This document shows, one piece after another, positions 11,144 through 19,432 of a stretch of DNA of 64,000 bases. Source of the DNA: an uncultured Granulosicoccus sp. (lineage in GTDB: Bacteria > Pseudomonadota > Gammaproteobacteria > Granulosicoccales > Granulosicoccaceae); the NCBI GenBank assembly GCA_947492525.1, contig CANLNQ010000016.1, forward strand, positions 99,314-163,313, given 5' to 3'. Position 1 is the stretch's first letter; each line of letters begins with the position of its first letter. Under the pieces are notes generated by a model, which searched no databases, was not told the origin of the DNA, and was given only the letters and a program-made list of their open reading frames with translations. The position numbers were made by a program, and so were the translations under genes.

Positions 11144-12012
11144 TGTCGGCCGGAAATCAAGAACCGGTCGGCGGTGCCGACGTCGATCGATTCAACTCGG
11201 ACCTGACAGTGAGCGAGCCATTGAACGAAACTTCCAGGCAGTACACCACCGAGTTGCTGAGTGTCGAGAACGTTTCCCTGTCATTCGGCGGCGTGCAGGC
11301 GGTAACCGACATCTCCTTCAATATCATGCAGGGAGAAGTGCGTGCCATCATCGGTCCCAATGGCGCCGGCAAGACGTCACTGCTGAACGTCATCAATGGC
11401 TTCTATCATCCGCAGGAAGGCGTCATCAATTTCCGTGGCAAGCCGCGTCGACGCATGAAGCCGTATCAGGCTGCGGCCTCGGGCATTGCCAGGACGTTTC
11501 AGAATGTTGCCTTGTTCAAGGGCATGAGCACACTGGACAACATCATGTCGGGACGCTCGCTCAAGATGCACCGCGGATTTTTCTGGCAACTCGTTCACCT
11601 GGGCCCGGCCCGCAACGAGGAAATCCGCCATCGCCGGCGAGTGGAAGAGATCATCGACTTTCTCGAAATCGCTCATATCCGCAAGCAACCGGTCGGGCGA
11701 CTGCCTTACGGTCTGCAGAAGCGGGTAGAGCTGGGACGTGCCATGGCCATGGAGCCAGAATTGCTATTGCTCGACGAACCCATGGCAGGCATGAATCTGG
11801 AGGAGAAGGAGGACATGAGCCGATTCATCATCGACCTGAATTCGGAGTTCGGTACCACGATCGCCCTGATCGAGCACGACATGGGCGTGGTCATGGATCT
11901 CGCTGATCGTGTCGTGGTACTCGATTACGGCAAGAAGATCGCGGATGGTACGCCTGCGGAAGTCCAGGCCAGCCAGGAAGTGATCGATGCCTACCTGGGA
12001 GTGGCTCACTGA
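11143..12012 (+). CDS. ABC transporter ATP-binding protein, LivG type
   Basis: The 289-residue ATPase has Walker A GPNGAGKTS near residue 71, Q-loop FQN, a signature region reading LPYGLQKRVELG near 187, and Walker B LLLLDEPMAGMN near 208. This is the LivG arrangement, including the weak LSGGQ variant usual in that family. About 35 poorly conserved residues precede the ABC domain. It starts on the last base of the acyl-CoA synthetase stop codon and abuts the permease gene, so the genes are translationally linked. It energises the membrane importer encoded next. Confidence 0.92.
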   Translation: MSAGNQEPVGGADVDRFNSDLTVSEPLNETSRQYTTELLSVENVSLSFGGVQAVTDISFNIMQGEVRAIIGPNGAGKTSLLNVINGFYHPQEGVINFRGKPRRRMKPYQAAASGIARTFQNVALFKGMSTLDNIMSGRSLKMHRGFFWQLVHLGPARNEEIRHRRRVEEIIDFLEIAHIRKQPVGRLPYGLQKRVELGRAMAMEPELLLLDEPMAGMNLEEKEDMSRFIIDLNSEFGTTIALIEHDMGVVMDLADRVVVLDYGKKIADGTPAEVQASQEVIDAYLGVAH

Positions 12013-12969
12013 ATGGACATCCTGCACAGTATTTTCGTGGCGCCTTTCATCGAGATGGGTGCCTATCCCGATTTCTTTCTGCAGGTGGTCTGGGAGGGGT
12101 TTGTCGCCGGCGTCCTGTACTCGCTCATCGCGCTCGGCTTCGTGTTGATCTACAAGGCATCGGGTGTCTTCAATTTTGCGCAGGGCATCATGGTGGTTTT
12201 TGCAGCTCTGGCCCTGGTAAGCCTGCATGGCATGGGGGTGCCGGCCTGGCTGGCGGTGATCCTGGCGCTGGGGATCATGGGTCTGCTGGCCGTTGGCGTC
12301 GAACGCCTGGTGTTGCGCAAACTGGTCAATCAGCATGACGCCATACTGCTGATGGCAACCATCGGTCTGACACTGGTGCTCAAGGGCCTGGGTCAGTTGC
12401 TGTTTGGTGGCGAACCCAAGCCGATGATCACCGAGGAGCTGGGACTGCCAACCGGATCAACCGATTGGGAGGTCTTTGGGGGCATCGTCATCTTTCAGCA
12501 CATCGATATTGCCGCCACCGTCGTTGCTCTGCTGATGGTGCTGGCACTTGCATTGTTCTTTTCGAAGACACGCATCGGTCGGGCATTGCGCGCCGTCGCT
12601 GATGATCACCAGGCGGCATTGTCAGTGGGTATCTCGCTGCATCAGATCTGGGCCATCGTCTGGTTTGCCGCGGGTATCGTGGCACTGGTGACAGGCATCA
12701 TGTGGGGGGCTCGTTCCGAGGTGTCCTTTGCACTGGAAATCATCGCCCTGAAAGCGCTGGCAGTGCTGATTCTTGGCGGCTTCACGTCCATCCCCGGCGC
12801 CATCGTCGGGGGGCTGATCATCGGCATCGGCGAGAAGCTCTTCGAGGTCTACTGGGGGGCATTGTTCGGTAGTGGGGTTGAAGCCTGGTTTGCCTATGTG
12901 CTGGCGTTGATCTTTCTGCTGTTTCGCCCGCAGGGGCTGTTTGGCGAGAGGATCATCGAACGTGTGTAA
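12013..12969 (+). CDS. Branched-chain amino acid-type ABC transporter permease, LivH type
   Basis: This 318-residue permease has about eight hydrophobic helices. The early GVLYSLIALGFVLIYKASGVFNFAQG motif region and the late LGGFTSIPGAIVGGLIIG region are characteristic of LivH-like subunits. It starts immediately after the LivG-type stop codon. The substrate is not defined by the permease; the flanking CoA ligases argue for a carboxylic acid rather than an amino acid. Confidence 0.92.
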   Translation: MDILHSIFVAPFIEMGAYPDFFLQVVWEGFVAGVLYSLIALGFVLIYKASGVFNFAQGIMVVFAALALVSLHGMGVPAWLAVILALGIMGLLAVGVERLVLRKLVNQHDAILLMATIGLTLVLKGLGQLLFGGEPKPMITEELGLPTGSTDWEVFGGIVIFQHIDIAATVVALLMVLALALFFSKTRIGRALRAVADDHQAALSVGISLHQIWAIVWFAAGIVALVTGIMWGARSEVSFALEIIALKALAVLILGGFTSIPGAIVGGLIIGIGEKLFEVYWGALFGSGVEAWFAYVLALIFLLFRPQGLFGERIIERV

Positions 12970-13037
12970 TCAACATCCGCAGGGTAGTGCTGTCGTGAAA
13001 CCCGACAACCTTCGATTGCTGACAGCCGGAGGTGTGC

Positions 13038-14123
13038 ATGTTCTATCGTGAGGCGGGTCAGTTCAAGACAAGCTATGCCGCAGATCAGGCCCTGTTGCCG
13101 ATCCGGCAGGATCGTATCGGGCTTGGCCTGATACTGTTCGTCGCCTTCGTCGCGATACCGCTGCTGGCGAGCGATTTTCTCATCGGCTCCATCATGATCC
13201 CGTTTCTGGTCTTTGCGCTGGCTTCGGTCGGGCTCAATATCCTGACCGGCTATGCCGGTCAGTTGTCATTGGGCACCGGGGCGTTCATGGGAGTAGGTGC
13301 CTACTCCTGCTACAAACTCACCACCTATTTCCCGGACATCAACATCCTGTTCATGGTGCTGCTCTCCGGTGTCTTCTCGGCTGCCGTCGGCGTGGTGTTC
13401 GGTCTGCCCAGTCTGCGTATCAAGGGACTGTATCTGGCCATCACCACACTGGCGGCACAGTTCTTTCTCGAATGGTGTTTCATACGCATCGGCTGGTTGT
13501 ACAACTACAATGACTCCGGGGCCATCGAGGTGCCGCAACGCAAACTCTTCGATATCGCGATAACCGGCGCGTCTGCCTCGCCGACGGTTCGTTATCTGGT
13601 CATTGTCGTGCTGGTGTCCATCATGACGCTGTTGGCTGCCAATATCCTGCGCGGACGTATCGGGCGTAGCTGGATGATGATCCGGGACATGGATATCGCG
13701 GCAGAGCTGATGGGGGTGAGGCCCTTGTACGCGAAACTCTCGGCATTTGCCTTCTCCAGCTATTACTGCGGAGTGGCGGGTGCGCTGATGGTCTTTTTCT
13801 GGATCGGTTCGGCGGAAGCTGAAGCCTTCGATATCAATCACTCGCTGCTGGTGCTTTTCATGGTGATCATCGGTGGCATGGGCTCCTTGCTGGGCTGCTT
13901 TCTGGGAGCTGCCTTCATCTGGGTCCTGCCCATCATCATTCGAGCCGTACCGCCCATGCTGGGGCTGGATGTGATTGCTGCCACGACAGAGCATGTGTCG
14001 AACATCATCATCGGTGTGCTGATCATCTTTTTCCTGATCGTCGAACCACACGGCCTGGCCAGGCTATGGCAGATAGGCAAGGAGAAGCTGCGGACGTGGC
14101 CTTTCCCGTATTCGAGCAATTGA
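13038..14123 (+). CDS. Branched-chain amino acid-type ABC transporter permease, LivM type
   Basis: The protein of about 361 residues is the second permease. It carries the LivM landmarks ASVGLNILTGYAGQLSLG, GLPSLRIKGLYLAITTLA and, late, GGMGSLLGCFLGA. I prefer ATG 13038 over GTG 13032 because GGAGG at 13028-13032 then sits five bases before the start, while the GTG would overlap it. The 62-base gap from the LivH-type gene is the only sizeable break among the first four genes of the operon. Confidence 0.92.
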   Translation: MFYREAGQFKTSYAADQALLPIRQDRIGLGLILFVAFVAIPLLASDFLIGSIMIPFLVFALASVGLNILTGYAGQLSLGTGAFMGVGAYSCYKLTTYFPDINILFMVLLSGVFSAAVGVVFGLPSLRIKGLYLAITTLAAQFFLEWCFIRIGWLYNYNDSGAIEVPQRKLFDIAITGASASPTVRYLVIVVLVSIMTLLAANILRGRIGRSWMMIRDMDIAAELMGVRPLYAKLSAFAFSSYYCGVAGALMVFFWIGSAEAEAFDINHSLLVLFMVIIGGMGSLLGCFLGAAFIWVLPIIIRAVPPMLGLDVIAATTEHVSNIIIGVLIIFFLIVEPHGLARLWQIGKEKLRTWPFPYSSN

Positions 14124-14194
14124 GCGCCATGAATCTTGAATCCCTGATCAGCAACTGTCATCCGGAACAGACCCGATCCATCATGTTGTAAAAC

Positions 14195-14224
14195 GGTTCA
14201 GGGGAAACACCGTTTTCCCGAACC
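14195..14224 (+). other. Intercistronic hairpin between permease and binding-protein genes
   Basis: GGTTC (14195-14199) and GAACC (14220-14224) enclose a second complementary pair, GGGGAAAC and GTTTTCCC, around a short loop, forming a long imperfect hairpin. It lies between livM-type and the binding-protein gene. Such hairpins often cause partial termination or protect mRNA ends, giving more binding protein than permease. No T-run follows directly. Confidence 0.4.
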
Positions 14225-14305
14225 ACTACTGCTTTACCAGGTACTACCCTTATATCGAACAACTGCCTCACCACACTGGCAGCAATACCACTGAAGGAGA
14301 ACCGA

Positions 14306-15607
14306 ATGACCAAGAGAACTCTGTTGACGCTGGCTGCAGGCGTACTTGCCGCCGGTAGCTGGATGCCTGTTGCGCAGGCGCAGGACTCGCTGTACATGCC
14401 ATCCATGACCTACCGTACCGGGCCGTTCGCCGGAGGTGGAACACCGTTTGCCGATGGCTATGCCGATTACTTCAACATGCTCAATGAGCGTGATGGCGGT
14501 ATCAATGGTGTACGTATCGAGGTGGAGGAATGCGAAACCGCCTATAACGCCCAGAAAGGCGTCGAATGTTATGAGGCGACCAAGGACAAGGGCGCCCTGG
14601 CGTACAGTCCGTTGTCGACCGGGATCACATTGGCGCTGGTCCCCAAAGCGCCGATAGACGAGATACCCATATTCTCCATGGGCTACGGACTCTCGGCCGC
14701 CGCCGCGGGCGATCAGTTTCCGTGGACCTTCGTCTATCCGGCATCGTACTGGAGCCAGTTGTCGTCGATCATCAAGTACATCGACGACAACGGCGGCGTC
14801 AAGGGTCAGAAGATCGGTTTCATCTATCTCGACGCGGCCTATGGCAAGGAGCCCATTCCTCTACTGGATCAGTTGGCCGAGTCGATGGGGTTTGAGGTTG
14901 CCAAGTTCCCTGTCGGGGTGAAGGAAATGCAGAACCAGTCCTCGCAATGGCTCAATGTGCGCAAGGAACGACCCGACTGGATGATCATGTGGGGCTGGGG
15001 TGCCATGAATCCGACAGCCATCAAGGAGGCTGCCAAGATCCGATTCCCGCTGGATCGATTCATCGGCAACTGGTGGGCGGGTTCGAACAATGACCTGAAC
15101 GCTGTGGGTGAGGCAGGCAAGGGCTATCTGGCGGCCAATTTCTCGGGAATCGGCCAGGATTTCCCTGCATTGCAGGATGTACTGACACACGTGGTCCGAG
15201 CGGGCAAGAGCAAGGTCGCCTCTGAAGACGATGTTGGCAACGTTCTCTACAATCGCGGCCTGTTCAACGCGGTCATTCTGGCCGAGGGTGTTCGTGTGGC
15301 TCAGGAAATGTCGGGAAAGAAGATCATTACCGGCGCTGACATGCGCGATGGGCTCGAGAACATCGACCTGAATGAGGAACGTCTGACCGAGCTGGGTTTG
15401 CCGGGCTTCACTGGAGCGGTCAAGGGGTCCTGTGCTGATCATGAAGGCAATGGCGCGATCTTCATCCAGCAATGGAACGGGTCTGATTGGGAAAAGATCT
15501 CGGATCTGATTGCGCCAATGAGTGATGTCGTTCGTCCCATGCTCGAAGAGGCGGCCGAGGCCTATGTCTCCGACAAGCCTGACTGGCAGTCACAGACCTG
15601 CAACTGA
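14306..15607 (+). CDS. ABC transporter periplasmic substrate-binding protein (LivK-like, Periplasmic_BP_6 type)
   Basis: The 433-residue protein has a Sec signal peptide ending ...VAQAQ and then a two-lobe type I periplasmic-binding-protein fold. It opens with MTYRTGPFAGGGTPFADGY, where a typical family member has a short strand, a Gly-rich turn and a helix. It includes GQKIGFIYLDAAYGKE and two late Cys residues (in KGSCADHEG and at the C-terminal QTCN). An AGGAGA-type ribosome binding site at 14295-14300 supports ATG 14306. It should capture the substrate in the periplasm for the LivHM-type permeases. This subfamily commonly sits beside AMP-dependent ligases, as here; the actual ligand is unknown. 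Confidence 0.88.
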   Translation: MTKRTLLTLAAGVLAAGSWMPVAQAQDSLYMPSMTYRTGPFAGGGTPFADGYADYFNMLNERDGGINGVRIEVEECETAYNAQKGVECYEATKDKGALAYSPLSTGITLALVPKAPIDEIPIFSMGYGLSAAAAGDQFPWTFVYPASYWSQLSSIIKYIDDNGGVKGQKIGFIYLDAAYGKEPIPLLDQLAESMGFEVAKFPVGVKEMQNQSSQWLNVRKERPDWMIMWGWGAMNPTAIKEAAKIRFPLDRFIGNWWAGSNNDLNAVGEAGKGYLAANFSGIGQDFPALQDVLTHVVRAGKSKVASEDDVGNVLYNRGLFNAVILAEGVRVAQEMSGKKIITGADMRDGLENIDLNEERLTELGLPGFTGAVKGSCADHEGNGAIFIQQWNGSDWEKISDLIAPMSDVVRPMLEEAAEAYVSDKPDWQSQTCN

Positions 15608-15643
15608 GTCTGACACCAGCAACCTTCCAGGGGACCCCGGCAC

Positions 15644-16471
15644 ATGCAAGACTCCACCGCAGAAATCAGCGAAACCATTCTCAGCGTGAACAACATCGAG
15701 GTCATCTATGACCACGTGATACTCGTGCTGAAAGGGGTATCGCTGCATGTGCCCAAAGGGGGGATCGTGGCCTTGCTCGGCGCCAATGGCGCCGGCAAGA
15801 CCACGACTCTGAAAGCCATATCCAATCTGCTTCAGGCGGAGCGGGGTGTGGTCAGCAAAGGCAATATCGAGTTTCGTGGGGAGCAGGTGCAGGCTCTGTC
15901 CCCCAATGAACTCGTGCGCCGCGGCTGTATACAGGTCATGGAAGGACGACACTGTTTCGGCCATCTGAGCATTCATGAGAACCTGCTCACGGGCGCCTTC
16001 ACCCGCAAGGATGGGGCGGCGGCGATTCGTCAGGATATGGAGATGGTGTACGACTACTTTCCCCGGTTGCGTGAACGCCGGAATTCGCAGGCGGGTTATA
16101 CCTCGGGGGGAGAACAGCAGATGTGCGCCATTGGTCGGGCATTGATGTCCAGACCTGCCATGATTCTGCTGGACGAACCGTCCATGGGGCTCGCACCTCA
16201 ACTGGTCGAGGAGATCTTCGATATCGTGCGTCAGCTCAATCAGGACACCGGAGTGTCGTTCCTGCTGGCCGAGCAGAACACCAACATCGCCTTGAAATAC
16301 GCCACTTACGGGTACATTCTTGAATCCGGTCGGGTGGTACTCGATGGTGATGGTGCTGCCTTGCGCGAGAATGCCGATGTCAAGGAGTTCTATCTTGGCA
16401 CCGGCGGCGAAGGGCGTCGAAGCTTCCGGGATGTCAAGCATTACAAGCGACGCAAGCGATGGCTGGCGTGA
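15644..16471 (+). CDS. ABC transporter ATP-binding protein, LivF type
   Basis: The 275-residue second ATPase has Walker A GANGAGKTTT near residue 45, signature TSGGEQQMCAIGRAL near 154, and Walker B MILLDEPSMGLAP. The LivF hallmark of a short D-loop region with PQLVEEIF follows. A C-terminal basic tail (KRRKRWLA) extends past the usual end. It pairs with the LivG-type ATPase on the LivHM-type permeases. Confidence 0.92.
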   Translation: MQDSTAEISETILSVNNIEVIYDHVILVLKGVSLHVPKGGIVALLGANGAGKTTTLKAISNLLQAERGVVSKGNIEFRGEQVQALSPNELVRRGCIQVMEGRHCFGHLSIHENLLTGAFTRKDGAAAIRQDMEMVYDYFPRLRERRNSQAGYTSGGEQQMCAIGRALMSRPAMILLDEPSMGLAPQLVEEIFDIVRQLNQDTGVSFLLAEQNTNIALKYATYGYILESGRVVLDGDGAALRENADVKEFYLGTGGEGRRSFRDVKHYKRRKRWLA

Positions 16472-16483
16472 TTCAACAATACA

Positions 16484-17764
16484 ATGGCGGTACTAAACTC
16501 GATGTTTGATGAACGCGATACGCTGGCTGCTGATGAACGCGAAGCCGCTTTGTTCGAAGGCTTCGGTGCTCGACTTGTCGAGGCCGCTGTCACCTGTCCG
16601 GGTCTGGCTCGTCATCTGGATGGGCATTCGCTGTCGTCCGTCAATGACAGGGCAGCGCTGCAGCAATTGCCGATATTGCGCAAGCAGTCCTTGATGCAGG
16701 CTCAGCAGGAAAAGCCACCGTTTGGTGACTTCGTCAATCTGGATGCGCTGCAGGGGCAGCGGGTTTTCATGTCCCCCGGTCCGGTCTGGGAACCACAATT
16801 GCCCGGGGCAGATCCCTGGCAAGCTGCTCGTGCCCTGCATGCAGCGGGTATCCGCCGTGGTCACCGGCTCCACAATGCGTTTTCATATCATCTTACCCCG
16901 GGTGGTTTCATACTCGATGAAGGCGCGAGAGCACTCGGGTGTCTCGTGTTTCCGGCCGGTGTCGGTGGCACTGAGACACAAGTGCAGGCCATCCGGCATC
17001 TGGGCGCTCAGGCGTATATAGGCACGCCGGATTACCTGCAGGTCCTGCTGGATCAGGCTGCCAGCGACAATCAGGCACTGTCATCGCTTGAGCTTGCACT
17101 GGTGTCTGGAGGTGCACTGTTCCCGGCCATGCGCGAGCGTTACAGCGAGCAGGGGATTCACGTACAGCAATGCTATGCCACTGCGGATCTGGGGGTTATC
17201 GCCTACGAAACATCCACTGACGGCGTGGTGCATCCGGGCATGGTGGTCAATGAGGGGCTGATCGTCGAGATCGTCGTGCCCGGTACCTCCACACCCGTTG
17301 CCCCAGGAGAGGTCGGTGAGGTGGTGGTGACGCGATTGTCTCCGGTCTACCCGCTGCTGCGTTTTGCCACTGGAGACCTGTCAGCAGAGCTGACCGAGGC
17401 CAGCCCGTGCGGCCGCACGCAGATGCGTCTGCGAGGCTGGATGGGGCGTGCCGATCAGCGTGCGAAGGTCAGAGGCATGTTCGTGGATCCGCAGCAACTG
17501 CAGAGCTTGCCCGATGCACACCCGGAAATTGCGCGCTGGCGTCTGACGGTACGACGAGAGCAGGATCGCGATATCATGCGCCTGGCGGTGACGCTGAAAG
17601 AGTCTGCTCAGACCGGACAGGCTGTTGGCGAGATGGACATGCAGGCGCTGGCGGCAACACTCAAGCGCCTGACCAATCTGAGTGGAGAGGTCTGTGTGGT
17701 GGATGCCTTGCCGGACGATGGTCTGGTGGTGGAAGATCAGCGAGATTACGAACAGGGACAATGA
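16484..17764 (+). CDS. PaaK-like (phenylacetate--CoA ligase family) adenylate-forming enzyme
   Basis: The 426-residue protein is about the length and shape of PaaK family ligases. It has LPILRKQSLM in the N-terminal region, a central YIGTPDYLQVLL, then LVSGGALFPAMRERY, CYATADLGVIAYE, and LLRFATGDLSA before a C-terminal subdomain. The place of the nucleotide P-loop reads VFMSPGPVWEP, so the usual Ser/Thr-Gly-Thr-Thr-Gly is absent. It may use another nucleotide-contact pattern, or it may not be a standard ligase. Its position between the importer ATPase and a thioesterase, with a 4-base overlap into the thioesterase, ties it to the same acid-uptake pathway. Confidence 0.75.
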   Translation: MAVLNSMFDERDTLAADEREAALFEGFGARLVEAAVTCPGLARHLDGHSLSSVNDRAALQQLPILRKQSLMQAQQEKPPFGDFVNLDALQGQRVFMSPGPVWEPQLPGADPWQAARALHAAGIRRGHRLHNAFSYHLTPGGFILDEGARALGCLVFPAGVGGTETQVQAIRHLGAQAYIGTPDYLQVLLDQAASDNQALSSLELALVSGGALFPAMRERYSEQGIHVQQCYATADLGVIAYETSTDGVVHPGMVVNEGLIVEIVVPGTSTPVAPGEVGEVVVTRLSPVYPLLRFATGDLSAELTEASPCGRTQMRLRGWMGRADQRAKVRGMFVDPQQLQSLPDAHPEIARWRLTVRREQDRDIMRLAVTLKESAQTGQAVGEMDMQALAATLKRLTNLSGEVCVVDALPDDGLVVEDQRDYEQGQ

Positions 17765-18195
17765 GTCATTCCACGATACGGGCAGGCGTGCTGGACATCG
17801 ACAGAGACAGGACCCCGGCCTCGCTGCGTACCATTGCCATGCCGGCCGATACCAATCCGAATGGGGACATCTTCGGTGGCTGGATTCTGTCGCAGATGGA
17901 TCTGGCCGGCGGTACCTATGCGCTGTATGTGGCGCAGGGGCGAGTGGCGACAGTGGCCGTGACCGGCATGAAGTTCTACAAACCGGTCAATGTCGGTGAC
18001 GAGGTCAGCTGCTACTGCGCCACGCACGCCATTGGTCGAACCTCGGTGACGGTCAACGTCGAGACCTGGGTGCGTCGACGTCAACTGGCCGTCGAGGAGC
18101 AAGTCACGGAGGGCCTGTTCACCTTCGTGGCCATTGATGCCAACGGCCAGCCCAGGCCAATCACGGAGCCCGCGGCTGATGTCGACCCCGCATAG
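17761..18195 (+). CDS. Acyl-CoA thioesterase, YciA/hotdog family
   Basis: ATG 17761 overlaps the upstream stop (ATGA) and gives a 144-residue single hotdog domain. The family motif TNPNGDIFGGWILSQMD spans about residues 31-47 and includes the conserved Asn, Gly-Asp and the catalytic-region Asp. The strand GMKFYKPVNVGDEV and a late strand ending NVETWVRRR also fit. YciA-type enzymes hydrolyse acyl-CoA esters as oligomers in the cytoplasm. The frame is open further upstream, but that part reads across the PaaK-like gene and is not coding. It may release CoA if the activated acid accumulates. Confidence 0.9.
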   Translation: MSHSTIRAGVLDIDRDRTPASLRTIAMPADTNPNGDIFGGWILSQMDLAGGTYALYVAQGRVATVAVTGMKFYKPVNVGDEVSCYCATHAIGRTSVTVNVETWVRRRQLAVEEQVTEGLFTFVAIDANGQPRPITEPAADVDPA

Positions 18196-18208
18196 CAAGG
18201 ACGCCTTG

Positions 18209-18766
18209 ATGTCCTACCTGACGGGGATCTCGGAAGCCGTGTCCGGAAAGGCACTGCCGCCGGTGAACAGCTGGCAGCCGGATGTCACACGGGACATCGA
18301 CATGCGCATCGCGCGTAATGGAGACTGGTTCCACGAAGGCTCTCGAATCGATCGTCCTCGGATGGTCAGACTCTTTTCCACGGTGTTGCGCAAGGACGGC
18401 AATGACACCTATCTGGTGACTCCTCAGGAGCGATTGCGCATCACGGTGGAAGATGCACCGTTCACGGCCGTGCTGATGTCGCAAAGTACGCAAGGCGGCG
18501 TACAGCGACTGGAATTCACGACCAATCTGGGCGAGCAGGTCCTTGCCGACGAACAGCACCCGATTCGCGTGCATTACCGGCAGGCTGACGGGGAACCATC
18601 GCCCTATGTGCGGGTACGCGACCGGCTCCAGGCGCTGATCAGTCGAGGCGTGTTTCTGGAACTGGCCGAGCTGGCCGAGGAGCGGGAAGGTCGCCTGGGC
18701 GTCATGTCCTCGGGATGCTTCATGCCGTTGGATGATGCCACCGGCGATGCGTCCTGCGATGACTGA
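18209..18766 (+). CDS. DUF1285 domain-containing protein
   Basis: The protein of about 185 residues shows the DUF1285 pattern: LPPVNSWQPDVTRDIDMRI near the start, then NGDWFHEGSRIDRPRMVRLFSTVLR, then YLVTPQERLRITVEDAPF. The family is widespread in proteobacteria and has no assigned function. ATG 18209 has AAGGA at 18197-18201 in good spacing; ATG 18179, which would overlap the thioesterase stop, is the alternative. It runs into ccmA with an 8-base overlap, so it may share the ccm transcript. Confidence 0.85.
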   Translation: MSYLTGISEAVSGKALPPVNSWQPDVTRDIDMRIARNGDWFHEGSRIDRPRMVRLFSTVLRKDGNDTYLVTPQERLRITVEDAPFTAVLMSQSTQGGVQRLEFTTNLGEQVLADEQHPIRVHYRQADGEPSPYVRVRDRLQALISRGVFLELAELAEEREGRLGVMSSGCFMPLDDATGDASCDD

Positions 18767-19412
18767 TTCATCGGTTCTGCTCAGTGCCACGGGCATGAGC
18801 ATCTGGCGTGGCGAACATCTGCTGGTCGATGAGGTGGACGTGTGTGTTTCCGCTGGCAGCATCGTCCAGATCCAGGGCAGCAACGGCAGCGGCAAGACCA
18901 CCCTGCTCAGGGCGTTGATCGGCCTGGCCGAATTCGATGAGGGGGAGATATTCTGGCGGGGCGAATCGGTACGACGCGTGCGAGACGATCTGCATGCAAA
19001 CCTGATCTATCTGGGCCACAAGGCCGGTATCACGGCAGGCCTGACGCCCCTGGAGAATCTGTTGTCGCTGTGTCCTGAACTCAGTGCCGATAAGGGCGAG
19101 TCATCCAGCAGGGATCGGATTCGGCAAGTGCTCGAGGAGCTGGGTATTGCAGACCGGATCGATCTACCCAGTGCGGCACTGTCTGCCGGGCAGCAACGTC
19201 GGGTATCATTGGCGCGGCTGCGATTGCAATCGGCTACCTTGTGGGTGCTCGACGAGCCGCTGACGTCGCTGGATGTCAATGGTTATGACTGGGTCAAGGC
19301 GGAGATTCAGCGGCATGTGGGCGAGGGCGGTGCCGTGATGTTCACCACGCACCAAGCCCTGGTCTTTGATCCTCACCCGGTGCAGAGCATTCAACTGACC
19401 GGCGATCTGTAA
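18759..19412 (+). CDS. ccmA: Heme exporter ATP-binding protein CcmA
   Basis: The ABC ATPase of about 217 residues has Walker A GSNGSGKTT near residue 41, a compact signature LSAGQQRRVSLARL near 142, and Walker B LWVLDEPLTSLD. This is the CcmA pattern, with the typical LYLGHK-like segment reading LIYLGHKAGI. ATG 18759 overlaps the DUF1285 stop; earlier in-frame ATGs at 18732, 18735 and 18747 are possible but would lengthen the protein beyond the family norm. CcmA with CcmB and CcmC drives release of holo-CcmE in System I cytochrome c maturation. Confidence 0.95.
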   Translation: MTDSSVLLSATGMSIWRGEHLLVDEVDVCVSAGSIVQIQGSNGSGKTTLLRALIGLAEFDEGEIFWRGESVRRVRDDLHANLIYLGHKAGITAGLTPLENLLSLCPELSADKGESSSRDRIRQVLEELGIADRIDLPSAALSAGQQRRVSLARLRLQSATLWVLDEPLTSLDVNGYDWVKAEIQRHVGEGGAVMFTTHQALVFDPHPVQSIQLTGDL

Positions 19413-19432
19413 GTAACTGACATTTCTAACCA

